Below the pieces are notes generated by a model that saw only the letters and a list, made by a program, of their open reading frames with translations, did no database searches and was not told where the DNA came from. A program made the position numbers and the translations under genes. Below, in pieces: positions 1-12,700 of a stretch of DNA of 64,000 nt. Position 1 is the stretch's first letter. Each line of letters begins with the position of its first letter. This DNA comes from Toxonevra muliebris (lineage: Eukaryota; Arthropoda; Insecta; Diptera; Pallopteridae), in assembly GCA_963691655.1 (NCBI GenBank), contig OY829329.1, positions 18,304,708 to 18,368,707 on the forward strand, given 5' to 3'.

Positions 1-1519
1 GCCAAACAATATAAATTTTGGTATGCGCTTTCTATAAGCATATGCATTAAAATAGAAAATGATGAATTGATTTTTATGAAAACCATGATTACTAATCGAT
101 TAGATATAGCATTAATTTAGAATTCGGAAATCACCAATCAGTGATTGGAAACCTCATTCAAATAAGCATATTGCCAATATAAAATAACTTCCCAAACTAT
201 TGGAATATTTAAACACTAATGATGACTAAATTTTTTATGATAGGTACCTATAATAATTTATAAAATTTTCCCCTAAAAATTAAACATAAAAACATAAACA
301 TTTTCAATAAATACGTTACCAATGTGAGGCACGTTTATACCATATGTGTGATTCAACTGTTTGAATGACTTAAGACTTTCATTACCTTACTTATTACTTA
401 TGTATCTATATTTTTATACGGTAAACTGCTTATCTGAAGATGATAATTAGATACCAAGTAAGTAATTTTCAGTTGTCGCAACTATCATATAAGCAATTCC
501 TTTTTTCTTTTGAATATTTAGCTCATAAACTTCTTTGCATGCGTTGTTCACGATGTGTTGTAAAATACACACGTAATTTTGTATTAAATATACGCACTTA
601 GTACAATATAAGTAAAAAAATAATTATAAAAGTAAAAAACTCATAAAGTTAAAAAAGCTCCTCCCAGCAATCAATAAACTATATAACTATAATCATATCA
701 CGAGTGATTACCGTAAAAACGTTTATGGATGATTCTAAGTTGATACTACGTCAACATCGATTTATCGGTACGGTGTCGATAATAATAAAAAAAAAATTAT
801 TTTCTTAATAGCTCAAAGTACAACAGCGTGCGAACAGTTTTCATTTTTTTTTTTTTTTTTTATTTTAAAAGAATAAAAGTCCCACTCCTACTATTTTAAT
901 TTGTTTATAAAATAAACATATTCGAATTTGTCCAAAAGTAAAAAAAAAAAGCGCGATCTCTTCTCTGCACCTACTCTAATTTTTGGTCACGTACGGGCAA
1001 AATGTTAAAACTGATAAAGCATGTAGCAAAGATTTCGATTGTAGGGGCCCGATTGCAATTGGCCTCGAATATATGAGTACTACTACTAGTAATCTGTGTG
1101 TATGTGTGTTGTTGTTGTTGCTACCATTTTTATTTTGTAGCACCACGAAAGCGGTTAAATGCGGTTCAAAATTCAAAGTTTTTTTTTTTTTGTTTTTAGA
1201 TTTGTTAGGCCCCAATAAACTTGCTCTAATTTGGCAAGCAATCTTCAGCATTTTTAATTTATAATTTTTTTTATTTTTTCTTTGTAGGTAGGTATACATA
1301 CGTACTTACTTATGTATATATTATCTCTGATAAGCTTTTTTGTGGACTAAGATTATATGTAGGTACTAAGTTTGTAGATTAATCTTTTGAATAACCCACT
1401 CGACTTAGATTTCTAAATATGTATAAATAATTTTTGGATTAAGATTTTTCCATGGATAATTGTAAATCATCAAGAAGTAGAGTTGTAAAATGTTAAATTT
1501 GACAAAGGATATAGGTAAC
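1..1519. other. AT-rich non-coding stretch
   Basis: No coding exon, RNA gene or recognisable transposon was seen here. There are homopolymer T and A runs (near 846-864 and 1180-1192), a GTGTGT/GTTGTTGTT microsatellite near 1097-1122, and no open frame that looks like protein. It may be intergenic or intronic to a gene outside the window. Confidence 0.5.
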
Positions 1520-1690
1520 CACTAGCGGATCCTAAGGTTTTGGGGTTTGGGGATAAACTCAAGCCCTTTCTCATTATCGTTGAAAATCTCATACATTTTG
1601 ATCGTTGGTCGTAAACCAAAAACAAATTTAAAAGGGTGAAAAAATTAGCCCCCCCCCGCCCCCCTTCGGGAATATAGGGATCCGCTAGTG
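1520..1690. mobile_element. Short inverted-repeat element (MITE-like)
   Basis: A 171-bp segment is bounded by a perfect 13-bp inverted repeat: CACTAGCGGATCC at 1520-1532 and its reverse complement at 1678-1690. The interior is non-coding and holds a C-rich run near 1652-1664. No clear target-site duplication is visible, so the superfamily is undetermined. A non-autonomous DNA element is the simplest reading. Confidence 0.5.
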
Positions 1691-2403
1691 TGTATAAGTA
1701 TGTACTTATAATGTTTCATATATGAAAACTTTTAAAATTACTGCTTGAAGTACGAAGGTGGAAGTTTGATAAAGCAATTAACTCTACCCAAGTAGACAGA
1801 TCTTTCGCTTTTTTTTTCCTATAAATAATTGAAATTTAATATTAAATTAGTGAGTAATTTATGAATGGAAAAGTATTGGATGTTGTTTTTAGGATGTTTG
1901 AAAATTAATGGTAATATTAGTAAGACTATTTGAATTAAGATATAGAATTCCTATAGGAGCACTGAAAGAGGTTCCCTCGGAAGCTACAAAATATATGTAA
2001 TTAATAAATTCCTGAAAGAACAGATGTTCTCCGAGGTCTGGAAAAAACAACGATTGGTTCTTATCAGTAAAGGGAGAGGTAACTCGAAGATCCCAATGGC
2101 ACACAGTAGTCCCACTTCATACGAAATGCGGAAAAGAAATATATGGAATCATCTAGTATGAGCCACTCTTAAGTCGTGAGAGTTGGGAGGTGGGGGGGGG
2201 GGGAAGAGGAAATTAGGGTAATCAACCACGCTCTTTACATCAGAAAAAACTGAAATATGACTAAAGTCCAGATAGAAATATTTCCCTAATCATTTTGATA
2301 GCAGCCCAAAGGAGGCCAAATGGATCAACAGCCACGCCTATCTTCCCATACAAATGTACGAAACATATAAGGAATCGTCTGAGCTCAACACATTTTTGCA
2401 TAG

Positions 2404-2900
2404 GGTAATTACGGGAGAGATGGAGCTTGAACTCTTGAAGCTACTAATCAACTACTACGAATTTTGGCGAGTGTCGATTCATATAGGCACAAACTATAAA
2501 GCGTGTTTCTGTCAATCGCAAACTAGAACGTTCCAGAATATTTTTTAAACTATATTTTGATTGTTTCTTTTAAGAATTTTTTCAATTGTTTTCAATGTTC
2601 TTAAAAATTCTTTTTGTTATTCTTAAAAATATTTTTGATTAATCCCTTGTGGACCAAAACCCAAAGGCGATGAATAATTTACTTTTCTCGATGAAATCGT
2701 AGTTATTATTCCATCTCTCCCGGAATCGTCATCTTTTTTTTTTTTTGTTTACTTCGAAAAATATGATAAAATTATAAAATATTGAAACCGCTCACCGTAC
2801 CTATAAACAAAGGTTCAAACTAAACTTTAGTGCATAGCTTGGACTATTTTTGCAATTAATAATGATTTAAAAAAAGGGTTCCATCTCTCCCGGAATTACC
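2404..2900. mobile_element. About 500-bp inverted-repeat element
   Basis: GGTAATTACGGGAGAGATGG at 2404-2423 matches the reverse complement of 2881-2900 with one mismatch (…TCTCCCGGAATTACC). A third copy of the motif ending in CATCTCTCCCGGAAT lies inside at about 2711-2726. The interior is AT-rich and non-coding, with repeated TTCTTAAAAA-type words. It looks like a non-autonomous DNA element; no target duplication could be assigned. Confidence 0.5.
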
Positions 2901-3094
2901 TTAAGCCAACTGCCACACCCATCTTTCATACAACATCACCCCCATACAAATAAAAAATTCAAGAATGCTGAATCTTATAATAAAATGTAATTTTCTAAAG
3001 AGGAAGTTTCAGCTATTAATACAAAATGGAATTGAAACTAAAAATTTGAATTATAAAATTATAATTTCTTAGCAATCCGACTAATTAGTTAAGG

Positions 3095-3265
3095 ACAGAA
3101 ATTTTCAAATGAACCTAAATATCTTGGGTTGGTCTATGATCAAAAGCTCACCTGGAATACACATTTGTCGAATACTGTTAAAAAGGCCACAAGGGAGTTT
3201 CAAGCCTATCAACGCCTAATTTGACTTTGGCCAAATGAGGCCAAATTCAAATTTATCGCCAACTA
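3095..3265 (+). mobile_element. LINE reverse-transcriptase fragment
   Basis: The plus strand translates to NEPKYLGLVYDQKLTWNTHL followed by a basic helix (TVKKATREFQAYQRL) before a stop. This matches the conserved KYLGV-x-LD-x-KLTW block at the end of the RT domain in jockey/R1-type non-LTR retrotransposons. It is a short, decayed relic with no ends visible. Confidence 0.65.
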
Positions 3266-4047
3266 TTGCAATTGCTTGGTGACAAAAAGCATAATAAGCG
3301 ATGGCATTCAAATATCAGATGAAAACCAATGCACTACTTTTATTTCAATTATACTTAATCAGTATTTTTAACGCTTATTGGCGTTGATTTTCAAATCAAT
3401 ATCGTACGATTCCTTTAATAATTTCAGATAAAAACCAATGCTCTATCTTTATTTGTACTTTAGTTTAATTCCAAATGGACCTTGTTTTATTTTACTTGTA
3501 CTTTGTCTTTATTTCAAAAATGAAGCTCGATTGACTTTCAATAACAAAGTCTAATGTCTATTTCCCAAATCAAGATAAAAAAAGAAGCAAATTATTTTAC
3601 TCTAAGAACTCATTAAAAATGAGGCCACAAATGACTTAGCAGAATTCTTGATATTGAAAGATCAACAAAAATTAATCAACTATTTTTAATTAATTGGTTA
3701 TGCTATCTTTTGGAAAGTTACTTTGATAAATCTTTGCGAACTAAAATGGATGATGAAATAGTTGCTTTTTTGCGAAAGACAACTATGCAACCGGAAAAAG
3801 ATCAGACAGAGCCAAATCATTTTTCTTAGACAACGATAATATTATTATTGTTGGTAAAATATACAAGCTACAGACACCATAGCAACTGAACTTAAGCGCA
3901 TTGAATGCAAGTCCTAAATAAAAACAACAAATAAATATTTAAAATATAAATTTATAATTAATGTGTTTTTTTTTTCTTCACTTTTTAAATGTATTTTTTT
4001 GCTTCAGACGTTTTTAGTTTAGAGTTTCAAAATGATTTAAAATTATT

Positions 4048-4800
4048 CTACTTGGAAATACTTGGTATAAGCGAATATCGCTTTTTTGGCGCCTGAGGTT
4101 CAGTACGTGCTGATGTTTCTTTGCGCATTTTACGTTGTTTCAAACGATCTTCCAGTTGAAATCTCAAACGATCCGGTTGTGTGTATAGCGAAAAATTGAT
4201 TTCCGGCATACCATTAGCTGCGAGCAAGAAATTAACTCGCACACGTTCCTCTGCAATTTGATGCATTTTCGCAATGACATCTTCTGTTTTGAATAATTCG
4301 TTGAATGCAATATCTAATTTTTCATCGATGGGAGAAGATTTGGATGCAAGTATCTTCGGCATTGTTTTAAATACTTTTGGATTGAATTGTGCTGATGCCA
4401 CTGACATATCACCATCATCTGTTGATGCATTTTTTGTTGTGCCAATGGAGGCGGCACCTTCTTCTTCATCGTCATCTAGTGCTATTGTCTCAAATTGCAT
4501 TTCTGGGCTCGCACGCATGTGTTGATGTATACTTTTACGACTTCTATGGCATCTTGAATGAGTTGAGGACACTGACGCAACCGGCGGCGTTGCTGGAGTT
4601 TCGCTAGATGTTTTACTATTTTCATTTTGATTTACAGTTTCAGGTGTTGGTGATTCATTGGATTCTATGGCTTTATTTGTTGTTGGTGGCGGATTGAGAT
4701 CAAGAAGTGATTTAAGATTCGCCTCGTCGTTTGCATTACTCTCGCTGTCGTCATCTTCATCAGAATCAATGATCTCAATAACTTTAGCCACTTCCGACAT
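4048..4800 (-). CDS. Uncharacterised 250-aa acidic/basic protein with SUMO-interaction-like motif
   Basis: A single uninterrupted frame starts at the ATG at 4800 and ends with TAG at 4048. I do not recognise the family. The N-terminus reads VAKVIEIIDSDEDDDSES, a hydrophobic patch followed at once by acidic and serine residues, which is the classic form of a SUMO-interaction motif. The middle (about residues 35-135) is low-complexity, rich in S, T, P and N, with a second acidic patch (LDDDEEEG). The C-terminal third (about 150-250) looks folded or helical: FNELFKTEDVIAKMHQIAEERVRVN, then a region ending in a basic stretch (LKQRKMRKE and KKRYS). A nuclear role is an inference from this composition. 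It is transcribed divergently from the gene beginning at 6708. The frame is long and non-repetitive, and codon use looks ordinary, so I think it is a real gene. Confidence 0.72.
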   Translation of the reverse strand: MSEVAKVIEIIDSDEDDDSESNANDEANLKSLLDLNPPPTTNKAIESNESPTPETVNQNENSKTSSETPATPPVASVSSTHSRCHRSRKSIHQHMRASPEMQFETIALDDDEEEGAASIGTTKNASTDDGDMSVASAQFNPKVFKTMPKILASKSSPIDEKLDIAFNELFKTEDVIAKMHQIAEERVRVNFLLAANGMPEINFSLYTQPDRLRFQLEDRLKQRKMRKETSARTEPQAPKKRYSLIPSISK

Positions 4801-6707
4801 GCTAATTCACTTTTTTGATAATTATTTATATTTTCTACGCTATTAAGAATTTAATTTTTATTGATAATTACTTAGTTATTCTATATTTTTTGTACTTTTA
4901 ATGTAAACAAAAGTTGGATGAGTAGTTTAAATGCCAAAAACAGCTGAACCTAAAACTGCATTACCAACTTATACAAGAAAAATAGAATCGGTATAGTAGG
5001 GTTTCATGTTTTTCCCGTAGGGTTGCAATGGAAGTTATTATTTGATAACATTTCATATTCGTGCTCAAATTTTAATGCTAGCTTCAAACGAAGCAATGAA
5101 ATTAAAGTACTAATATACAAACACTCCTAATTTTACGACCCAGCCCTCAAATTCATACAGACAAAAAGAAACAAGAATCATGATCTAAGAAAAGCTTTTC
5201 ACTTTCAATATAAATCGAGCCTGTTTTTTCCTTTTTGACCGCAAATTATTCGGTTACTTCTAATTTCGCTGTTTCGAATTGGCATAAAAACCCCATGGAT
5301 GCTTTCCATTTGTCTTCAAACATAACACACAACAATATTTTATGTAAACAGATTGGTCAACATCAAACATTTTAAACAGCGGTTAAGTAGAATTCATATT
5401 ACAACTTCATTTTATGAATTTCTTGTTCATGAAATAGGTCCTAAGCCAAACTAGTGAAAACGTCTTCGAGCGCTTCAGAATTAGATTAATATCTTTATCT
5501 AGTTTTTATTGTACACGTAGAATAGAAACGATAATAGAACCAATTTTTTTTGAACTGAATCAAGATCATGAGGCAAACAAAATGTTATTAATATAAATGT
5601 GGGTATATTTGCATTTGCTATAACATTTTCTTTCATGGTTCAAAGTCCGGCAGTTTCGACTAAAGGAAGGTGGCCATTGTTCTCGATTTCCTGGGACAAT
5701 CCCAGTATAATACTTTTGTCCCCACTTGAATATGTTCCTGATTCCAAAAGTTTTCGGGAAGAGCCGTAGAATAATTCAATGCAGTCCGCCAAACAGGATC
5801 TACCATCTTGAACTTTGAAAATCTCATCATCTAAATTGGCGTTCTTAAAAACTCGCATATACCAATTTCTATCTGAATCAGAATTAGTTTTAAAAATTGT
5901 GTGCGCCATTATAGATCCGCCATCTTGAACTTTGAAAAACAAATTCGGAAACTGTGACTCCAAAAACCCACATATACGAAGTTTCATATAAATACGATGA
6001 AAACTTTCTCAGGTACTGAATTTTTTCGTATTTATTTATTAATTTTAACAAATTTATGAGAATCAAATAACAGAGTATTTGAAATGCTCTAATATGTTGT
6101 TATAATAAATTTATAAAAAGAACCACAAAAATCGGGAAAGAACAACTTGAAATATGGAAAAAAATGATGATGATCTGGGTGGGATATTAAATATCCCACC
6201 GTTATTGTAAAGATTTATATAGCCATGTCTCCGGAAACCCTTAAAACAAAAAACACAAATGGCCAGTCCAAATCGCGAAATTAAAGAAATTTAACTTGGA
6301 AATTAATGCTTTTGAAGGTACATTAATAGTTCAGAGATACTGCCATTAAGAAAATTAACTTTTCCTATATTTCAAATATGGCTAAGTAGTCAGCCATTAG
6401 GTCTTGAATTAGAATTGTTTATTACAAAAAAGTACATTTTTCAGAACTCTCTCTCCGAAAGTTCCTTTTTTTATTTCTTCGGACCATTTTCTTTTACACA
6501 ACGCAGGAACTCTGTTAAGCATAGGAGCAGTTTCCATTTATTTGAATTTTTCAGCATTTCAGTAAACAAATAATTAATATTAATGAAATAATTTGTTATA
6601 AAAAGAAAAATATATCTTTAGAAAGATAATTAAATAAATATAAAACAAAAAAATTAAAGTTTTGTCAGTGTACTGTAAAAAAATACCGCAAAAAAACAAC
6701 AATAAAA
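4801..6707. other. Intergenic region between two divergent genes
   Basis: About 1.9 kb separates the starts of the two divergent genes. It should hold both promoters, but no core element could be called. One feature stands out: a two-copy direct repeat of about 117 bp at roughly 5760-5995, sharing the words CCATCTTGAACTTTGAAAA (at 5802 and 5919) and CATATAC. The rest is AT-rich without coding signal. Confidence 0.5.
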
Positions 6708-9700
6708 ATGGGTACAACAGGTTCAAAGGAAGATAATGCTCCAACGGTGCTAAACGAAAAGAAGAAAAATTTTCAGATACAAAAACAAATCAAAGTGGAA
6801 GAAAAATGTGAAGAAAAAATTAATATGAAATTAAACTCTCTTCCATTTGATAACAAAGAAAATGAACGGAATATTTTAAATTTATATAGGTACACAAATC
6901 AAAGAAGAAAAGGATCAAGAAGAAGAAAAAGAAGAAGAAATTAAGCCACAAGTAAATATTGCAGAATTTTCTAAACCAAAAACAGCCAAGGCAATCGAGT
7001 TGGGCAAGCTAACGCCAACAGCGAAATTCGTCAAAGCAGAGCCGTCACTAAAGCCCCTTGCAAAACTCATCAAAGTAGAGCCTTTACTTAAGCCTTACGT
7101 AAATCCTAGAATTTCAAGAAAAAAAAATTTTTGGTGTAAATTGTGTGGAACGAAAAAAGAAAATTTGGATAATTCAACGGTGTGCTATAGAATTTATTAA
7201 AGTATAAAATTTATAATCTTACACAAATGTAAATATTTCTACAGATGTCGTTAGCAGACGGAGGAAATCAGAAATCGATGGGTAGTAAGGTAAAAGATTT
7301 AATTTTTTTGTTGCAAATTTCTTTTAAAGTATACTAGACTGAAAGACCCCATTAAAATGGATCAAAGCAGAAAGTTTCTACTCATCTCGACTAACACAAG
7401 GGAAACCAAATTTTTGTGATTCAGTCTTCAAAGTGGTTTCGAAAGTGCCGAAATTTGGACCATAAATTCCGATTTTTTTTTTGAATTTTCAGCTTAAGTT
7501 TTTTCAAATTTCACAGCTCTGTTAATGGTTCCTGGCAAGTACAAACATTATGCAAAAAGAATGGGATAGTTTTTAATGGTGCGGCCAATAAATTGACCAT
7601 AATTTATGCTTTTCATACAATTTTTGCTGAATTTTTAAAAGTAATAAAAACATTTTTTGAAAAATTGTAAAAATCCGGAATTTATGTCTCAAATTTCGGA
7701 ACTTTTGAGACCATTTTAGAATCTGATGATATCTGATTTCCCTTGTGTTGGTCGAGATGAGTAGTAACTTTTCTAATCTTGCTTTTTGATTTAATTCCAT
7801 TCTTGGATATTTATTGTGCCCCAAAAATGTTCCTTTACGTGAACAGTTTTTTGAGAATGACTGCTTTGAATTTAATAAGTAAATATCTAAGTTTGATAAA
7901 AAAATATCTAAGTTCAATTTAAAGTTTTATAAATACAAAATAAATCTTTTTGAATTCAATTTACCTGTTCTGCATTGAAAATTTTTGAATTTAATGGGAC
8001 ACTTTCTGAATTAAATTTAATGGTTTGCGAATTCAAATTGACTATTTTGATTTCAAATTCATGTTTTCCGAATTCAATTTATCTATTCTAAATTTTACAT
8101 TTACGAATTTGATTTTTGAATATAATTTAACTATCCTGCATGTAGATTGATGCTTTCTGAAATCAATTTGATTATGGTGAACTCAATTTTATACTTTCTA
8201 AATTCAAATGGACCATTCCGGACTTGACGGAATTGACGCTTTTTGAATTCAAGCTTAAGCTATCAGAATTTGGTTTTACTATTCAAAATTTAAATTGACG
8301 ATATTTAAACTATTTTCTGTTAAAATAAATTCTGAGTTCAATTTGTTACTTCTGATTTGAATTTAACGCTTCAATTGGCTTTTCTAAATGAAACTTAATG
8401 CTTTTTGCAAGGGATAACTTAACTATTTTAAATTCAAATGCATGTTTTTTATGTCATTCTGGGAATGGTGAAGTTAGATTACCAAATTAATTACTACAAA
8501 TTTAATAAACCTTCCATTTTTTCTTTTTTGCTTGTACAAATAATTTAGTTAAAATGTACCCAAGATGATAATTTTGATAACACTGAACTTTTAATGCCGT
8601 TAAAGAATCCAAGGGGACGAAAAAAAAAAGAAAATACAAATATAAATCAAATATTAACAAGAAGCGCAAAGAAAATGAAAAAAGTAAGTGTAATCTTATG
8701 TCCTATTATAGGGCAGCCATTCTAACCTAACCTAAGTAAGTACTAATAATTTTAAAACCATAGAAAGGCACTATTGCAGAGAAATTAATATATTAATACA
8801 GTGGTGAATATTAAAATTTAGTTAATTTGATAGTGTTAGTTCAGGTCAGGTTCGGGCGCCCTGAAGGTGGCGTACTCTCACTATTTTTATGGCTCATTGT
8901 TGTCGACGATCTTCTTAACGTATTAGGTAGCAATGGATTTGATATACAGGGTTATGCTGATGACATTGTTGTCCTCATCAAATGAAAATTTTTCCCTTAG
9001 ATCAGAAAACAGCGCAGAGCAAGGTCAATAAATTACAAAGAGTAGCCTGTGTTTCCACAACTGAGGCAATGAGATCTGCTCCGACTGCAACCCTTGAGGT
9101 TTTATTAAGACTTCCCAAAGCTCATTTATTTATTAAAAAAGAACCATTACAATTTGCAGCAAAACTCATCTTAGAAAACGTAGTAGATGTAGTGCGCCTA
9201 TGGCGAACTTTTGGCGAACCAAATATAATTTCAGACACCAATTCAAGATAACATTCCCAGACAGGGTTAACTGAGAACAGAAAAAACCTCCACCACCGTA
9301 TAACTCTCATGTCTGGTATACAGATGGCTCTAAAACGGATGGTGGTGTTGGTGGAGGGATTTATAGGGAAAGACCAAAAGAGAATAGAGGTCTTCCTTCG
9401 AGAAGAGTAGCACAATTAATTGCCTCATCCTTATTCACTCTGATAGTAAAGCCTCATTATTAGCACTTAATGCTTTTAAGTCAAAATTAGTCTGGGATTG
9501 TGTGCAACTACTGAATAAACTAGCTACACGCAACAGAGTTCATCTAATGTGAGTGCCAGGTCATAGTGGGCATTTGGGGAACGAAAAGGCAAATGAGCTC
9601 GCTAGAAAAGGAGCTGCCAGCAAATTTACTGGACCAGAACCATTCTGCGGGATGCCACGGGATGCCATAAATCGTATTAATACTGGATGGAAACAAAAGG

Positions 9701-12700
9701 TATAAGAGTAGCAAAAGCCTTAATGCCAAATATATCTAGAAAGATAGAGGGATTAACAAGAATTCGCATTATCTCAGATTTCTTAACTGCATATTGTAGA
9801 GTACACAAGCACCTATATAATATGAAGATAAGAAGAGGAAACTGCTGAACACTTGTTGTGCCACTGTAATTGCCCAATATGGACCAGTCTTTGTGGAAAC
9901 TGAGGAAACTACTACCTAGAACCGTCAGAATTTGCGGACAAATCTGCCAAGAATGTCTTAGAATTCTTAACGAACACAAGACTCAGAGATGATTGATTGA
10001 TGATGAATCTATAGAGTTTGTCACAAAAGGCCCCACTAGAGAATAGATCTCCCTTTATTATTGCTTAAAGTTTTAAAAACGAGTGGGTGCGGGTATTCCA
10101 AAAACCAGACACTCAGAGCCAATGGGGAACATGACAAGTATTTCCGAATCCTAGATTCTTGCTTTACGGGTCTGTGCGCAATTTAACCTCGAGCGTAAGT
10201 GTAAAATCCCAAAAATTGTAATATACTCAGATAGTCAAGCCGCTATCAGAGCACTAGATTTCTTTAAGATATCATCAAAATTGAAATGGAAATGCATTAG
10301 CCCAGACTAATAAGGTCACCATCAGGCATGCTCCAGAATCCGAGTGAAAGTGAATTCGAAAGTGAATTTGAAATCGAGTGAAATTGTTTTTGGTGCTCTA
10401 GAAACCGAGAGAATTCAAATTCACTATTTTTTTTAATTCGTTGTAATGTTTGAAAATATTGAAAAAACTAATATGCTAGCGAAAAAAATTTTAAGGCATT
10501 TGAAGAAGCAGCAGTAGAAGTAACATTAACAGCGGCAGCGTTGGCGACCTTGAAAGTGCCGGCTGTGGAAGAGGCGGTGATACTACGGCAAAAGAAGCAG
10601 CAGCGACCACAGCAGTATTTCTTCAACGGAGCATGTGCTGTCTACATTTCCAAAAGTGGAAGGGGGGCAAAACTGTGAAGTGCCAATTACACCTTCAATT
10701 ACTGTGTTAAACGATATAGAGGGGCTGCTCCCGGTCGCCCTAGTCCCGGAATTGTTGTTATTTTTGTTATTTTCTTCCTTTTTGTGGTGGGCCATTGCTC
10801 TTAAGGCTCGTCGCCAATTATTGCCAGTGCTTCTACTTTTACTTCTCCATAAATTGAGGAATAAAGCATCCTGGGAGAAGCTCTTATGCTTTCTCCTTGA
10901 AATTTTTATTTTCATTCATATTTTTTATACTTGATTAATTTTTTGTTAAATTTGCGCCGGTTGTTCTATTTCACTTTTTGCTGCTAAAGTGAATTCAAAT
11001 CCCTTTTTTTTTAGTGCATTCGGTTTCTAGAGCATGCGAATTCGTTCGAAATTCACTTTTAATAACGAGTAAGAAAAGAAAAGTGAAAGTGAATCACAGA
11101 GCACCAACGAGTGAAATGCTAGTTATTTCATTTCACAAAGTGAATTCTAGAGCACCAAATAGTAAAATTGAAGTGATTTCAATTCACTTTCACTTGAAAG
11201 TGAATTCTGGAGCATGCCTGCATATTTTGGCTACCTGGACACATAGTTATATATGGCAACGAGATAGCCGACCACATAGCAAGGAATGCCGCAGTCAAGA
11301 CCTGCATTGGTACGGAACCCAAGATAGGTATAGGAAAACAAATTACAACGAACACTTCAAAAGAAGGAGAAGGAGACAGTAAATGATCCTACTGGGAACA
11401 TCTCCTTAAACTTAAATAATCAAAGCTACTTATTGGGAATTTCAACTCCAAAAAAGCGGCCGTTTGTCTTAAGCTTAGCAAAGCCCAACTAAGGATAATC
11501 GTGGGTTTCTTCTCAGGGCACTGCAAACTGAGGGAGCACAAGAAAAACTTAGCCATAAACTAGGACAGCACTTGTAGGTTTTGCCAAACTGACAAGGAAA
11601 GACCAGAACACAACCTTATACACTGCGAGGCACTCGCTGGAGGAAAATATACCTTACATCATAGCTCTGAACCCACATCTACCATTGAGATTATTCAGAA
11701 AGATTGGCTTATCTGATAGCTTGTAACCAAGCTACTATAGGGGGGACAATAGACCGAAACACGATCGAAATCTCTTTCAAAACATATAGGAGTGGGAGCG
11801 TATAGGAGTAGAACTTTCAGTGCAGATCGATTGCGAAAAGCACCCAGTGTCTTCCAAGTGAAAACAAATTCCATTAGGTTCAACGCATAACTTAAGCTCA
11901 ACCAAGTCATCTTATTCTGTACTCCTGAGACAAAAATAAATAAACTCCCACATTTTTAGCACTCTATTAACTACGAAACATCTTACTAAAATCACATTTT
12001 TAAGCTTGGTCAGTCAAAACTAATCGAGAACTTTAATCCTGCATCAACTCAAGTTAATGAATTAATGATTAAACTTAAAGATATTATATGCCTGGAGTAA
12101 CGCTTGACTAATTATCAATCCCTTGTGTGGAGGTTCTAATAAGAGGCTGTGAAAGTAAGAATGTTAGAATAGGGGTCCAAATGACCCATGTGGTTTTATT
12201 AAATAGCTGTGCTCATATAAAGAACTTGCAACTTTAATCATAGAAACCTTTTTTTAATCCTTTAATTCCATTCAAACATTTTCTTTATTAATTTCAGCAG
12301 CGACTCCCCGGACGTACAAGAAAATGCTCAACAAAAAATACTCAGCCAAAGAAAAGTAAAATTTCCAATCGAAAGAAAACTACCAATGAACTCGCCAATT
12401 ATCGAATGACATTAAGAAATAACATTATTAGTGGAAAAAATCAACAAAATTCTCTATCACAAAAATTGCAACCGAAATTGTGTTTAAAACGATTAAACTT
12501 TGATAAATATCTCAAATTAAATAACGGTAGTTATAAGGTACCTATATGCAATAAAAACAAAGATGACTTCGTTAAACCATTTACAATTAAAGTAGAAAAA
12601 TGTGAACCTGAATCGTCCGGTGAATATAGTAAATCAAAAGATACAACTTGTGATAACATATCAAAATCCACCGAAAAATCCTTGCGCACCAAAAGATTAC

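Noticed and set aside
976..1299. Overlapping open frames on both strands near 1 kb
   Set aside because: They translate low-complexity microsatellite and poly-A/T sequence; no family resemblance, and both strands are open over the same bases.
10583..10934. Open frames on both strands inside the 898-bp DNA element
   Set aside because: Repetitive GCAGCAG/AATAAC-type low complexity; no transposase motif.
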